Assembly: GCF_022009635.1 (NCBI RefSeq)
Contig: NZ_CP091716.1
Span: 4,169,001-4,233,000, forward strand
DNA: 64,000 bases
Reading direction: 5' to 3'
DNA from: Variovorax paradoxus
GTDB taxonomy: Bacteria; Pseudomonadota; Gammaproteobacteria; Burkholderiales; Burkholderiaceae_C
A program made the translations under genes and the position numbers. The notes beneath the pieces are model-generated. The model saw only the letters and a program-made list of their open reading frames with translations, searched no databases and had not been told where the DNA came from. Below, in pieces: positions 9,108-18,414 of the stretch. Position 1 is the stretch's first letter; each line of letters begins with the position of its first letter.

Positions 9108-10187
9108 ATGCCGCTGCGCCAGCGCGGCCTTCAGCGCCGTGCCATTGGCATGGCGAAGCCGGAACTGCGCACCAGTTCCGCCGCATGGCTAGAAGGCGTG
9201 CTCTCCATGTTCGAGGCCGAGGGGCTGGACGTGCCCTCGCTGCTGAACGAGGCCGGCTTCGACCCCGATTCGCTGCACAGGCAGAACGCACGCATCCCGG
9301 TCGACGAGATCACCGTGCTGTGGCAGTTCGCGGTGGCCCGCGCCGGCCGGCCCACGCTGGGCCTGCACCGCGACCTGGCCTCCACGCACAGCAAGCTGGG
9401 CACCGTGGGACATGCCATGGCCTGCAGCCCCGACCTCCAGGGCGCGCTCACGCGGGTGGCGCGCTACATGGCGGTGATCTCGGACGCGACCGCCTTCTCG
9501 CTGCAACCCGAAGCGCGCGGCTGCTGGATGGTCATGAAGCACACCGGCGGCAAGCTGCCGATTCCGCGCCAGCGCGTCGAGTACGCACTGCTGACCGTGC
9601 TGATGCAGTGCCAGTGGCTCGCGCGGCGCGAGCTGCAGCCGCTGGCCATGGAATTCGTCTACCCCGCGCCGCCCGACGCCCGGCTGCACCGCGAGGCCTT
9701 CGGCTGCGAGGTGCGCTTCAACGCCTCCGCCAACCGCCTGCTGCTGTCCGACGCCGACATGACAACGCCGCTGCCCACCTATCACCAGACGCTCGGGGAG
9801 ATGCAGGAGCACCTGCTGGACGACCAGCTCACCCTGCTGGGCCAGACCACGACCAGCAGCCTGGTGTGCGCCGAAATCGCTCGCCGGCTTCCGCATGGCG
9901 AGCCGCGCCGGCAGGACGTGGCCTCGGACCTTGGGCTGGCCGAGCGCACGCTGCAGCGGCGGCTGCAGGAGGAGTCGGTGTCTTTCCAGGCCCTTCTCGA
10001 CCGCACCCGCCGCGAGCTCGCGCAGGAGTATCTGGCCGAAGACCGCCATACGCTGACCGACGTGGCCGACATGCTGGGCTTCGTGGACACGAGCAACTTC
10101 TTCCGCGCCTGCAAGCGCTGGTTCGGCGTGCCGCCGGCGCAGTACCGGGCACGCATCTGGGACGGCCCGGCGGCCCTCGCGGCCTGA
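9108..10187 (+). CDS. AraC-family transcriptional regulator (Arabinose_bd + HTH_18)
   Basis: One-component DNA-binding regulator of about 359 residues. The N-terminal two thirds match the ligand-sensing domain of the OruR/ArgR-like AraC subfamily, starting WLEGVLSMFEAEGLDVPSLL and containing LGTVGHAMACSPDLQGAL. The last 85 residues carry two helix-turn-helix motifs, with AERTLQRRLQEE and the typical second-helix segment DMLGFVDTSNFFRACKRWFG. I chose the ATG at 9108 because AGGAG lies 5 nt upstream; an ATG at 9090 in the same frame is the alternative. It is divergent from two lipoprotein hydrolase genes across a 149-bp intergenic region, the standard arrangement for a local activator that responds to the ester or its product. 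Its ligand is unknown. Confidence 0.88.
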   Translation: MPLRQRGLQRRAIGMAKPELRTSSAAWLEGVLSMFEAEGLDVPSLLNEAGFDPDSLHRQNARIPVDEITVLWQFAVARAGRPTLGLHRDLASTHSKLGTVGHAMACSPDLQGALTRVARYMAVISDATAFSLQPEARGCWMVMKHTGGKLPIPRQRVEYALLTVLMQCQWLARRELQPLAMEFVYPAPPDARLHREAFGCEVRFNASANRLLLSDADMTTPLPTYHQTLGEMQEHLLDDQLTLLGQTTTSSLVCAEIARRLPHGEPRRQDVASDLGLAERTLQRRLQEESVSFQALLDRTRRELAQEYLAEDRHTLTDVADMLGFVDTSNFFRACKRWFGVPPAQYRARIWDGPAALAA

Positions 10188-10235
10188 ACGCCCAACCCCG
10201 ATGGCCCCCGCGGCAAGGGGTTTCGCGCTCTGCCG

Positions 10236-10241
10236 GACAAT
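10236..10241 (+). promoter_or_regulatory. Candidate -10 element placing the transcript start at the selO start codon
   Basis: GACAAT is followed by exactly 6 nt and then the ATG of selO (10248). No Shine-Dalgarno sequence is visible. The same arrangement occurs before map and def, suggesting leaderless transcription. Confidence 0.35.
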
Positions 10242-10247
10242 CCGCGC

Positions 10248-11729
10248 ATGAGCTTGCTTGCTGAAGACATCCCGGTCGCCGACCTGGGACTGCGCTGGAA
10301 ACCCGGCTTTTCGAACCTGGGCCCCGCGTTTCTCACCGAACTGCGGCCGACGCCCCTGCCCGATCCCTACTGGGTGGGGCGCAGCGAGGCAGTCGCGCGC
10401 GAACTCGGACTGCCGCCCGCCTGGCATGAATCGGGCGACACGCTGGCCGCGCTGACGGGCAGCATGCCCATTGCCGGCACCCGGCCTTTCGCCACGGTCT
10501 ACAGCGGCCACCAGTTCGGCGTGTGGGCCGGGCAGCTCGGCGACGGGCGCGCCATCATGATCGGCGAGACCGACGGCGGACTCGAGGTGCAGCTGAAAGG
10601 CGCGGGGCGCACGCCCTACTCGCGCGGCGGCGACGGCCGCGCGGTGCTGCGCTCCAGCATCCGCGAATTCCTCTGCAGCGAGGCCATGCACGGTCTGGGC
10701 ATTCCGACCACGCGCGCCCTCTGCGTGACCGGCTCCGACGCCCGCGTGCGCCGCGAGGAACTCGAAAGCGCGGCGGTGGTGACCCGCGTGGCGCCCAGTT
10801 TCGTGCGCTTTGGCCACTTCGAACACTTTGCCGCCAACCAGCGCGAAGACGAACTGCGCGCGCTGGCCGACTACGTCATCGACCGCTGCTACCCGGCCTG
10901 CCGCAACACCGACCGCTTCAACGGCAACGCGTACGCCGCGTTCCTCGAAACCGTGAGCGAGCGCACCGCCGCCCTGCTCGCGCAATGGCAGGCCGTGGGC
11001 TTCTGCCACGGGGTGATGAACACCGACAACATGAGCATCCTGGGGCTCACCATCGACTACGGGCCGTTCCAGTTCCTCGACGGTTTCGATCCGCGCCACA
11101 TCTGCAACCACAGCGACACCAGCGGGCGCTACGCGTTCAACCAGCAGCCCAACGTCGCTTACTGGAACCTGTTCTGCCTCGCGCAGGCGCTGCTGCCGCT
11201 GATCGGCGACCAGGAAATAGCGGTGGCCGCGCTGGAGTCGTACAAGAGCGTGTTTCCCCGGGAGTTCGAGGGCCGCATGCGCGCCAAACTGGGCCTGGCG
11301 GATGCGGCCGAGGGCGACCGCCCCCTCGTCGAAGGCGTGCTCAAGCTGCTGGCCGCGGGCAAGGTCGACTACACGATCTTCTGGCGCCGCCTGTCGAACT
11401 ACATGGCCGACGGCAATGTCGAGCCGGTGCGCGACCTGTTCCTGGACCGCGCGGGCTTCGACGCCTGGCTGCTATCATTTTCAGAGCGCCATGCGGCGTC
11501 CGACCGGGCGCAGGCGGCCGGGCTGATGCTTCGGTCGAATCCCAAGTTCGTGCTGCGGAACCACCTCGGGCAGCAAGCCATCGAAGCAAGTCAGCAAAAA
11601 GACAACTCAGGTGTGGCAACCTTGCTGGCTCTGCTCGAGACCCCATTTGAAGAACATCCCGGTGCCGACGCTTATGCCGGCTTCCCGCCCGACTGGGCCT
11701 CCACGATCGAAATCAGCTGCTCATCATGA
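10248..11729 (+). CDS. selO: Protein adenylyltransferase SelO (YdiU/UPF0061)
   Basis: 493-residue pseudokinase-fold enzyme that transfers AMP from ATP to Ser, Thr or Tyr of target proteins, with a role in redox homeostasis in the characterised bacterial and mitochondrial proteins. The family signatures are present: [18 protein letters not shown] near residue 84, [20 protein letters not shown] near 117, and [20 protein letters not shown] near 247, which contains the metal-binding and catalytic Asn/Asp residues. Its stop overlaps the start of msrB (ATGA at 11726-11729). Coupling of an AMPylase involved in redox control with methionine sulfoxide reductase makes functional sense. Near residue 409 the reading frame crosses a mini-repeat-like segment (11468-11488), yet the frame remains open. 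Confidence 0.93.
   Translation: MSLLAEDIPVADLGLRWKPGFSNLGPAFLTELRPTPLPDPYWVGRSEAVARELGLPPAWHESGDTLAALTGSMPIAGTRPFATVYSGHQFGVWAGQLGDGRAIMIGETDGGLEVQLKGAGRTPYSRGGDGRAVLRSSIREFLCSEAMHGLGIPTTRALCVTGSDARVRREELESAAVVTRVAPSFVRFGHFEHFAANQREDELRALADYVIDRCYPACRNTDRFNGNAYAAFLETVSERTAALLAQWQAVGFCHGVMNTDNMSILGLTIDYGPFQFLDGFDPRHICNHSDTSGRYAFNQQPNVAYWNLFCLAQALLPLIGDQEIAVAALESYKSVFPREFEGRMRAKLGLADAAEGDRPLVEGVLKLLAAGKVDYTIFWRRLSNYMADGNVEPVRDLFLDRAGFDAWLLSFSERHAASDRAQAAGLMLRSNPKFVLRNHLGQQAIEASQQKDNSGVATLLALLETPFEEHPGADAYAGFPPDWASTIEISCSS
11468..11488 (+). repeat. Partial mini-repeat inside selO
   Basis: GCTGCTATCATTTTCAGAGC is AT-richer than its surroundings and resembles one arm and loop of the GCTATC-N5-GATAGC repeat seen intact in purL. 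It is read in frame as Leu-Leu-Ser-Phe-Ser-Glu. This is a degenerate copy at best. Confidence 0.35.
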
Positions 11730-12142
11730 CCGCTCCCGTACAGAAAACCGACGCCGAATGGAAAGCCCTGCTCGCTGAAAAAGGCGCCGAACCCGCCGCC
11801 TTCGAAGTGACGCGCCACGCCGCCACCGAACGCCCCTTCACCGGCAAGTACGAAGCCCACTGGGACGACGGCACCTACCACTGCGTGTGCTGCGGCGCCA
11901 AGCTGTTCGAGTCGTCGACCAAGTTCGACGCCGGCTGCGGCTGGCCCAGCTTCTCCGAGGAAGCGGTGCCCGGCGCCATCAGGAACATCATCGACCGATC
12001 GCACGGCATGGTCCGCACCGAGAACGTCTGCGCCAATTGCGGAGCCCACCTGGGCCATGTGTTCCCCGACGGCCCGACAGAGACCGGCCTGCGCTATTGC
12101 ATGAACTCGGCTTCGCTCGATTTCCAGAAAAAGGCCGACTGA
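11726..12142 (+). CDS. msrB: Peptide-methionine (R)-S-oxide reductase MsrB
   Basis: 138-residue cytoplasmic repair enzyme that reduces the R epimer of methionine sulfoxide in proteins. Two CxxC zinc pairs are visible (CVCC near residue 53 and CANC near residue 100), as is the catalytic cysteine in [11 protein letters not shown] near residue 128. It begins on the ATGA overlap with selO, so translation is coupled. yciB follows after 10 nt, making a selO-msrB-yciB-bolA run that is almost certainly one transcript. Confidence 0.96.
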   Translation: MTAPVQKTDAEWKALLAEKGAEPAAFEVTRHAATERPFTGKYEAHWDDGTYHCVCCGAKLFESSTKFDAGCGWPSFSEEAVPGAIRNIIDRSHGMVRTENVCANCGAHLGHVFPDGPTETGLRYCMNSASLDFQKKAD

Positions 12143-12152
12143 GCCGCTCCGA

Positions 12153-12695
12153 ATGAAACTGATCCTCGACTTCTTCCCGATCCTGCTGTTCTTCGGCGCC
12201 TACAAGCTCGGCGACATCTACACGGCCACCGGCGTGCTGATGGCCGCCACCGTGGTGCAGATGGCCATCATCTACGCCATGGAACGCAAACTGCAGGCCA
12301 TGCAGAAGGCCACGCTGGTGCTGATCCTGCTGTTCGGCACGCTCACCCTGGCGCTGCACGACGACCGCTTCATCAAGTGGAAGCCGACGGTGCTGTACGG
12401 CGCGATGGCGCTGGCGCTGGCCGTGGCGCTCTGGGCGCTGAAGAAGAACTTCCTGAAGATGCTGCTGGGCCAGCAGCTCGAGCTGCCCGAGCGCATCTGG
12501 GGCCGGCTGAACGTGGCGTGGATCGGCTATTGCCTGTTCATGGCCATCATCAACGGTTACGTGGCGGCGTACTTCACGACCGAGGCCTGGGTCAACTTCA
12601 AGCTCTGGGGCTATGTGTTCCCCATCGTCTTCCTGGTGGCGCAGGGCCTGTACATCGCGCCGCACCTGAAGAACGACGACAAGCCGACGGCATGA
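12153..12695 (+). CDS. yciB: Septation protein A / inner membrane protein YciB
   Basis: 180-residue integral membrane protein with about five hydrophobic segments, opening [18 protein letters not shown] as in the YciB/IspZ family. Members influence cell envelope synthesis and intracellular septation; the biochemical activity is not settled. Size and ends match the family. It lies 10 nt after msrB, and its TGA overlaps the start of the bolA-like gene (ATGA at 12692-12695). In several betaproteobacteria yciB, bolA and a PpiC isomerase are found together, as here. Confidence 0.93.
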   Translation: MKLILDFFPILLFFGAYKLGDIYTATGVLMAATVVQMAIIYAMERKLQAMQKATLVLILLFGTLTLALHDDRFIKWKPTVLYGAMALALAVALWALKKNFLKMLLGQQLELPERIWGRLNVAWIGYCLFMAIINGYVAAYFTTEAWVNFKLWGYVFPIVFLVAQGLYIAPHLKNDDKPTA

Positions 12696-12985
12696 CGAGC
12701 ACCACTACCGCTACCACTGCCGCACCGCTGCCCACGGCCGCCGCTCTCGAGGCCGCGCTGCGCGAAGCGCTGGCCCCCACGCAGCTCGAAGTGATCGACG
12801 AAAGCGCCGCCCACGCCGGCCATGCGGGCGCCAATGCGGAAGGCCGCGGCACCCATTTCCGGGTCCGCATCGCCTCCCCGAAGTTCGAGGGAAAGCCCCG
12901 CGTGGCGCGGCATCGGCTTGTGTATGATGCCCTCCAAGTTTTTATCGCACAGGGTCTGCACGCCATCGCCATCGAGGTGCTCTGA
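12692..12985 (+). CDS. BolA-family protein
   Basis: 97-residue small cytoplasmic protein. After a variable Thr/Ala-rich N-terminus it shows the BolA fold pattern: [39 protein letters not shown] (in two parts), and LHAIAIEVL at the C-terminus. The conserved His-Arg-Leu-Val-Tyr is present. BolA proteins usually bind monothiol glutaredoxins and Fe-S clusters and affect morphology and stress responses. The start at 12692 overlaps the yciB stop by four bases and gives a normal BolA length; a reading from further upstream would run through yciB in another frame. No glutaredoxin gene is adjacent. Confidence 0.9.
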   Translation: MTSTTTATTAAPLPTAAALEAALREALAPTQLEVIDESAAHAGHAGANAEGRGTHFRVRIASPKFEGKPRVARHRLVYDALQVFIAQGLHAIAIEVL

Positions 12986-13035
12986 GTCGTTCAACGGATA
13001 GCGCGCCGCATCTGCTGCGGTTGCAGCGGTTTCCG

Positions 13036-13123
13036 CATCACCCCCTCTTTCCTTCCCTATCCCTGCTTTCTTTCCCGCGCCTTTTCCTACACGCGCATTT
13101 CCTTTCCAGCTCGATATTCATTC
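13036..13123 (+). promoter_or_regulatory. Pyrimidine-rich untranslated region before the PpiC gene
   Basis: Almost all bases from about 13036 to 13123 are C or T on the coding strand (runs such as CCCCCTCTTTCCTTCCC), and no Shine-Dalgarno motif precedes the ATG at 13125. Such a U/C-rich leader could be bound by ribosomal protein S1 or Hfq-like factors. What is seen is the composition; the role is inference. Confidence 0.35.
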
Positions 13124-13124
13124 C

Positions 13125-13910
13125 ATGAAAAAACAAATCTTGCAGGCCGTCGCGGCCGCAGTGCTGCTCGGTGCCATCCCCATGGCGGCTCTCGCGCAGA
13201 ACGCAGCCATCGTGAACGGCAAGCCGGTGCCCAAGGCCCGCATGGACGTTCTGGCACAACAGCTGGCAGCCGCCGGCCGCCCGGTGACGCCTGAAATGCA
13301 AGGCCAGCTGCGCGAGGAAATCGTGGCGCGCGAAGTGTTCATGCAGGAAGCCCAGAAGCAAGGCCTGGACGCCAGCGAGGACTACAAGAACCAGCTCGAA
13401 CTCGCCCGCCAAGCCATCCTGATCCGCGCGCTGTTCGACAACTACCGCAAGACCAACCCGATCTCCGACGCCGACGTGAAGGCCGAGTACGACAAGTTCG
13501 TCGCGGCCAACGGCGGCAAGGAATACAAGGCGCGTCACATCCTGGTCGAAACCGAAGACCAGGCCAAGAAGATCCTGGCCGACCTGAAGAAGGGTGCCAA
13601 GTTCGAAGACATCGCCAAGAAGCAGAGCAAGGACCCGGGATCGGGCGCCAACGGCGGCGACCTCGACTGGGCCAACCCCGCGAGCTTCGTGCCCGAGTTC
13701 TCGGAAGCCATGATCAAGCTCAAGAAGGGCGAGACCACCCCCGCCCCGATCAAGACCCAGTTCGGCTGGCACATCATCCGCGTCGACGACATTCGCCAGG
13801 CTCAACTCCCGAAGCTGGAAGAAGTGAAGCCGCAGATCACGCAGCAACTGCAACAGCAGCGCCTGCAGAAGTACCAGGAAGACCTGCGCGCGAAAGCCAA
13901 GGTCGAATAA
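13125..13910 (+). CDS. PpiC/parvulin-type peptidyl-prolyl cis-trans isomerase (periplasmic)
   Basis: 261 residues with a Sec signal peptide (MKKQILQAVAAAVLLGAIP, cleavage after Ala-Leu-Ala) and a mature N-terminal helical region. The parvulin domain spans about residues 130-225, with KARHILVETEDQAKKILADL, SKDPGSGANGGDLDW and KTQFGWHIIRVDD. The fold catalyses Pro isomerisation and chaperones outer-membrane proteins during passage through the periplasm, as PrsA, SurA or PpiD relatives do. There is a single parvulin domain and no transmembrane anchor. It follows bolA after 139 bp that includes a polypyrimidine leader, and is closed by a strong terminator at 13928-13953. Confidence 0.92.
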   Translation: MKKQILQAVAAAVLLGAIPMAALAQNAAIVNGKPVPKARMDVLAQQLAAAGRPVTPEMQGQLREEIVAREVFMQEAQKQGLDASEDYKNQLELARQAILIRALFDNYRKTNPISDADVKAEYDKFVAANGGKEYKARHILVETEDQAKKILADLKKGAKFEDIAKKQSKDPGSGANGGDLDWANPASFVPEFSEAMIKLKKGETTPAPIKTQFGWHIIRVDDIRQAQLPKLEEVKPQITQQLQQQRLQKYQEDLRAKAKVE

Positions 13911-13927
13911 TCGATCCGAGCAAAAAG

Positions 13928-13953
13928 AAAGCGGCCTTCGGGCCGCTTTTTTA
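13928..13953 (+). terminator. Rho-independent terminator after the PpiC gene
   Basis: Stem AAAGCGGCC/GGCCGCTTT with a TTCG tetraloop, followed by a T run (TTTTTT). It ends 18-43 bp after the PpiC stop and separates it from the convergent minus-strand small ORF and purL. Confidence 0.9.
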
Positions 13954-13973
13954 TTGCCGTCTTTTCTTCAGGC

Positions 13974-14285
13974 TCAGATCGCCCAGGTGCCGAAGTTGTC
14001 GCCCGGGCCATCGAGTGCCGCGAACGCCTGCCAGGCCGCGCCGGCATCCGCGCCCTGCACCGCGCGGCCCAGCGCATCGAGCGTGCGATAGATCTTCTTC
14101 GATGCGACGAAGTGCGCGGCATTGAGCGCCTCTAGCTGCGGCAGCAGCGTGCGCAGGATCTCCGTGCGCGCCGACGAAGCCGCTGCCTCGTCTTCGCGCC
14201 ACGCGAGCAACTGCTTGCGAATCAGATCCTCGATCCGCGCCGCTTCCAGCACGTGCCGGCTTCGCGGGTGATCGAGGTCGAGCAT
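13974..14285 (-). CDS. Conserved hypothetical protein coupled to purL
   Basis: 103-residue soluble, largely alpha-helical protein, starting MLDLDHPRSRHVLEAARIEDL and ending DGPGDNFGTWAI. I recognise no catalytic motif, signal peptide or membrane segment. It starts only 5 nt after the purL stop on the same strand, so it is translated from the purL message. Composition and codon use look like the neighbouring genes, supporting a real gene rather than a shadow ORF. A role in purine metabolism is only a guess from position. Confidence 0.7.
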   Translation of the reverse strand: MLDLDHPRSRHVLEAARIEDLIRKQLLAWREDEAAASSARTEILRTLLPQLEALNAAHFVASKKIYRTLDALGRAVQGADAGAAWQAFAALDGPGDNFGTWAI

Positions 14286-14290
14286 CGGCT

Positions 14291-17200
14291 TCAGCCCACC
14301 CAGCGGCGCGCGTTGCGCCAGATCTGCATCCAGGGGCTCAGCTCGCTCCTATCGCCCGAGGTCCAGCTCATCTGGATGTTGCGGAACACGCGCTCCGGAT
14401 GCGGCATCACCGCGGTGAAGCGGCCGTCAGGCGTCGTGACCGAGGTCAGGCCGCCCGTGCTGCCGTTCGGGTTGAACGGGTACTGCTCGGTCGGCTGGCC
14501 GTGGTTGTCCACGAAGCGCATCGCACCAATGGCCTTGGCCGCGTCGCCGCGGTGCTTGAAGTTGGCATAGCCCTCGCCATGTGCCACCGCGATCGGCAGG
14601 CGGCTGCCGGCCATGCCCGCGAAGAAGATGCTGGGCGATTCGAGCACTTCGACCATCGACAGGCGCGCCTCGAAGCGCTCGCTCTGATTGGTGGTGAAGC
14701 GCGGCCAGGCTTCGGCACCCGGAATGATGTCGGCCAGTTCGGCGAACATCTGGCAGCCGTTGCACACGCCCAGGCCGAAGGTGTCGGCACGGCCGAAGAA
14801 GGTCTTGAACTGCTCGGCCAGCTTCGGGTTGAAGGTGATGCTGCGCGCCCAGCCGATGCCGGCGCCCAGCGTGTCGCCATAACTGAAGCCGCCGCAGGCG
14901 ACCACGCCCTTGAAGTTGGCCAGATCCGCCCTGCCCGTCTGCAGGTCGGTCATGTGGACGTCGAAGGCCTCGAAGCCGGCTTCGGTGAAGGCGTAGGCCA
15001 TCTCGACGTGCGAGTTCACGCCCTGCTCGCGCAGGATCGCGACCTTGGGGCGCGACTGCAGGATGGCCGGAGCAACTGGTGCGTTGTTCGGCAGGAACAC
15101 GTGCATGCCCGGATCGCTCGGCACGCCGGCTGCCGCGTGCTCGGCATCGGCGCAGGCGGGGTTGTCGCGTTCGCGGGCGATCTTCCAGCTGACCGAGTCC
15201 CACACCTGGTGCAGGTCGTGCAGGCTCGCGCTGAACACCGACTTGGCGTCGCGCCAGATTTCGAGCTTGCCCTTGCCCGCATCCATCGGCGAGCTGGCCG
15301 GGCGCGTCTTGCCGACGAAGTGGCTGTGCGTGCTGAGGCCGTGGGCGCGCAGCACTTGCATGACATCGTTGCGCTCGGCGGTGCGCACCTGCAGCACCAT
15401 GCCCAGCTCTTCGTTGAACAGCGCCTTGAGCGTGAGTTCTTCGCGCCGCGCGCTGACCTGCTGCGCCCAGTTCTTGGCGTCGCCGGTTTCCATGCGGCTG
15501 TCGGAGATGCCGTCGCCTTCGGTGACCAGCATGTCGACGTTCAGCGCCACGCCGACGTGGCCGGCAAAGGCCATTTCGCAGGCCGTGGCGAACAGGCCGC
15601 CGTCGCTGCGGTCGTGCATCGCGAGGATCTTGCCGTCGGCGCGAAGCGCATTCACCGCATTGACCAGCGCCACGAGCTGCGCCGGGTCGTCGAGGTCGGG
15701 CACGGTGTCGCCGCTCTGGTTCAGCGTTTGCGACAGGATGCTGCCGGCCATGCGGTGCTTGCCCTGGCCCAGGTCGATCAGCACCAGCGTGGTGTCGGCC
15801 TCTTCGGCATCGAGCTGCGGCGTGAGCGTGCCGCGCACGTCCGCCAGCGAAGCGAAGGCGGTCACGATCAGGCTCACCGGCGAGGTGACCTTTCGGGCTT
15901 CGCCGTTGTCCTTCCACTGCGTGCGCATCGACAGCGAATCCTTGCCGACCGGAATCGACACGCCCAGCGCCGGGCACAGCTCCAGGCCCACGGCCTTGAC
16001 GGTTTCGTACAGCGCGGCGTCTTCGCCGGGCTCGCCGCAGGCGGCCATCCAGTTGGCCGACAGCTTGACGCGCGAGAGTTCGATGGGCGCGGCCAGCAGG
16101 TTGGTGATGGCTTCGGCCACGGCCATGCGGCCGGAAGCCGGCGCGTCGAGCGCGGCCAGCGGCGTGCGCTCGCCCATGCTCATGGCTTCGCCGGCAAAGC
16201 CCTTGTAGTCGGCCAGCGTCACGGCGCAGTCGGCCACGGGCACCTGCCACGGGCCGACCATCTGGTCGCGGTGGCTCAGGCCGCCCACGGTGCGGTCGCC
16301 GATGGTGATGAGGAAGCGCTTCGAGGCCACGGTCGGGTGCGCGAGCACGTCGATGGCGGCCTTCTGCAGGTCGACGCCCGTGAGGTCGAGCGGCTTGAAG
16401 GTGCGCGCCACGGTCTTCACGTCGCGGTGCATCTTGGGCGGCTTGCCGAGGAGCACGTCCATGGGCATGTCGACCGGCTGCACGGCGGCGCCTTCGTCGG
16501 CCACCAGCAGCTGGCGCTCTTCGGTCGCCACGCCGACCACCGAGAACGGGCAGCGCTCGCGCTCGCAGAAGGCCTTGAACTGTTCGAGCGATTCCGGCGC
16601 GATGGCCAGCACGTAGCGCTCCTGGCTTTCGTTGCACCAGATTTCCTTCGGCGCCATGCCCGACTCTTCGAGCGGCACGGCACGCAGGTCGAAGCGCGCG
16701 CCGCGGCCGGCGTCGTTGGTCAGCTCGGGGAAGGCGTTGCTCAGGCCGCCCGCGCCCACGTCGTGGATCGCGAGGATCGGGTTGGCCGCGCCCTGCTGCC
16801 AGCAGTGGTTGATGACCTCCTGCGCACGGCGCTCGATCTCGGGGTTGCCGCGCTGCACCGAGTCGAAATCGAGCTCGGCCGCGTTGGCGCCGGTGGCCAT
16901 CGAGCTGGCGGCGCTGCCGCCCATGCCGATGCGCATGCCGGGGCCGCCGAGCTGGATCAGCAGCGAACCGGCCGGAAACTGGATTTTCTTGGTCTGTGTG
17001 GCATCGATGCTGCCGAGGCCGCCCGCGATCATGATGGGCTTGTGGTAGCCGCGCTGGACGGTGTCGAGGTCGCTCGCCACGGTCTGCTCATATTCGCGGA
17101 AGTAGCCCAGCAGGTTGGGACGGCCGAATTCGTTGTTGAACGCGGCACCGCCCAGCGGGCCCTCGGTCATGATCTGCAGCGGGCTGGCGATGTGCTCGGG

Positions 17201-18334
17201 CTTGCCGTAGTGGCCGTCTTCAGGCCACAGCTTCGACACGGTGAAGCCGGTCAGGCCGGCCTTCGGCTTGGAGCCGCGGCCGGTGGCGCCTTCGTCGCGG
17301 ATCTCGCCGCCAGCGCCGGTGGATGCACCGGGGAACGGCGAAATGGCGGTCGGGTGGTTGTGCGTCTCGACCTTCATCAGCACATGGCTGAGGGCGCTAT
17401 CTTTTTGATAGCTCTGCGAGCCGTTGGCGGGAATGAAGCGCTCGATGGTCGCGCCTTCCATCACCGAGGCGTTGTCGGCATAGGCGATGACCGTGTGCTG
17501 CGGGTTCTGCTTCTCGGTGTGGCGGATCATCGAGAACAGGCTCTGCGGCTGGGCCTTGCCGTCGATGGTGAAGTTGGCGTTGAAGATCTTGTGGCGGCAG
17601 TGCTCGCTGTTGGCCTGCGCGAACATCATGAGCTCGACGTCGCTGGGGTTGCGACCCAGGCGGGTGAAGGCGTCGACCAGGTAATCGATTTCGTCCTCGG
17701 CCAGCGCAAGGCCGAAGCCGGTGTTCGCGGCCACCAGCGCCGCGCGGCCGCCGGCCTGCACGTCGACCTGCGCCATCGGCTGTGCGGGCAGCTCGCTGAA
17801 CAGGCTGGCGGCCTGCTCGACCGTGGCCAGCACCGATTCGGTCATGCGGTCATGCAGCGGGCCGGCCGCGGCGGCCAGTTGGTCGCCTTCCAGCACGGGG
17901 GCCTTGCCGATCAGCGGCGCCTTGAGCTTCAGGTGATATTGCGTGACGCGCTCGACCCGGCGCAGGGCCAGGCCGCAGTTGTGGGCGATGTCGGTGGCCT
18001 TGGAGGCCCAGGGCGACACGGTGCCCAGACGCGGGGTGACGACCACCGAGGTACCCGCCTTGGCCGGCGCCTCGAAGGGCTCGCCGTAGGTCAGCAGCGC
18101 GGCAAAGCGCTCGCGGTCGGCCGTGCCGAGCGCCGCATCGGTCACGACCAGGTGCACGAAACGGGCCGAAATGCCCTCGATGCGCGGCTCGATGGCCTGC
18201 AGCTTCGGCAGCAGCTGCCGTGCGCGGAAGTCGCTGAGCGCGCTGCCGCCCTCGAACATGGTTACGACAGGAAGGGCTTGAGGTGCGGGCTGCGTCACGG
18301 TCGATGGGGCCTCGGGGGCCGCGTTGGGAATCAA
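14291..18334 (-). CDS. purL: Phosphoribosylformylglycinamidine synthase (large, single-chain PurL)
   Basis: 1347 residues; converts FGAR, glutamine and ATP to FGAM, step four of de novo purine synthesis. It is the long proteobacterial form with a fused glutaminase. The N-terminal PurS-like region begins [15 protein letters not shown], the synthetase half holds [20 protein letters not shown] (near residue 325), and the C-terminal class I glutaminase has the nucleophile Cys in GVCNGCQMF (near 1190) and the partner His and Glu in [10 protein letters not shown]. The start is uncertain: TTG 18334, GTG 18298 or later are all possible because no clear ribosome binding site is present. At residues 304-314 the frame contains a palindromic mini-repeat ([11 protein letters not shown]), just before the conserved motif. 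Confidence 0.95.
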   Translation of the reverse strand: MIPNAAPEAPSTVTQPAPQALPVVTMFEGGSALSDFRARQLLPKLQAIEPRIEGISARFVHLVVTDAALGTADRERFAALLTYGEPFEAPAKAGTSVVVTPRLGTVSPWASKATDIAHNCGLALRRVERVTQYHLKLKAPLIGKAPVLEGDQLAAAAGPLHDRMTESVLATVEQAASLFSELPAQPMAQVDVQAGGRAALVAANTGFGLALAEDEIDYLVDAFTRLGRNPSDVELMMFAQANSEHCRHKIFNANFTIDGKAQPQSLFSMIRHTEKQNPQHTVIAYADNASVMEGATIERFIPANGSQSYQKDSALSHVLMKVETHNHPTAISPFPGASTGAGGEIRDEGATGRGSKPKAGLTGFTVSKLWPEDGHYGKPEHIASPLQIMTEGPLGGAAFNNEFGRPNLLGYFREYEQTVASDLDTVQRGYHKPIMIAGGLGSIDATQTKKIQFPAGSLLIQLGGPGMRIGMGGSAASSMATGANAAELDFDSVQRGNPEIERRAQEVINHCWQQGAANPILAIHDVGAGGLSNAFPELTNDAGRGARFDLRAVPLEESGMAPKEIWCNESQERYVLAIAPESLEQFKAFCERERCPFSVVGVATEERQLLVADEGAAVQPVDMPMDVLLGKPPKMHRDVKTVARTFKPLDLTGVDLQKAAIDVLAHPTVASKRFLITIGDRTVGGLSHRDQMVGPWQVPVADCAVTLADYKGFAGEAMSMGERTPLAALDAPASGRMAVAEAITNLLAAPIELSRVKLSANWMAACGEPGEDAALYETVKAVGLELCPALGVSIPVGKDSLSMRTQWKDNGEARKVTSPVSLIVTAFASLADVRGTLTPQLDAEEADTTLVLIDLGQGKHRMAGSILSQTLNQSGDTVPDLDDPAQLVALVNAVNALRADGKILAMHDRSDGGLFATACEMAFAGHVGVALNVDMLVTEGDGISDSRMETGDAKNWAQQVSARREELTLKALFNEELGMVLQVRTAERNDVMQVLRAHGLSTHSHFVGKTRPASSPMDAGKGKLEIWRDAKSVFSASLHDLHQVWDSVSWKIARERDNPACADAEHAAAGVPSDPGMHVFLPNNAPVAPAILQSRPKVAILREQGVNSHVEMAYAFTEAGFEAFDVHMTDLQTGRADLANFKGVVACGGFSYGDTLGAGIGWARSITFNPKLAEQFKTFFGRADTFGLGVCNGCQMFAELADIIPGAEAWPRFTTNQSERFEARLSMVEVLESPSIFFAGMAGSRLPIAVAHGEGYANFKHRGDAAKAIGAMRFVDNHGQPTEQYPFNPNGSTGGLTSVTTPDGRFTAVMPHPERVFRNIQMSWTSGDRSELSPWMQIWRNARRWVG
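17394..17422. repeat. Palindromic mini-repeat inserted in frame in purL
   Basis: GCTATC-TTTTT-GATAGC (17396-17412), followed by TCTGCGAGC, is a textbook copy of the short repeat I recall as widespread in Comamonadaceae. It is AT-rich against a GC-rich gene and encodes Lys-Asp-Ser-Ala region residues immediately upstream of a conserved PurL motif, where related proteins vary in length. Confidence 0.6.
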
Positions 18335-18399
18335 GGAATAAAGGCGAATGACCGCTGACTGGGGTCATCCGCGTTAACCCGGGATTTTAGCCGGGCCGA

Positions 18400-18408
18400 T
18401 GGGATAAT
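18400..18408 (+). promoter_or_regulatory. Extended -10 promoter of map, likely leaderless
   Basis: TGGGATAAT reads as an extended -10 (TGnGATAAT). Six bases separate it from the ATG at 18415, so the transcript would begin at the start codon. No convincing -35 and no Shine-Dalgarno sequence are visible. An extended -10 commonly substitutes for a -35. Confidence 0.5.
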
Positions 18409-18414
18409 TCGGGG

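Noticed and set aside
14399..18358. A 1319-codon plus-strand frame opposite purL
   Set aside because: It is an antisense shadow: Arg/Ala/Gly/His-rich with no motif, a common artefact of GC-rich third positions.
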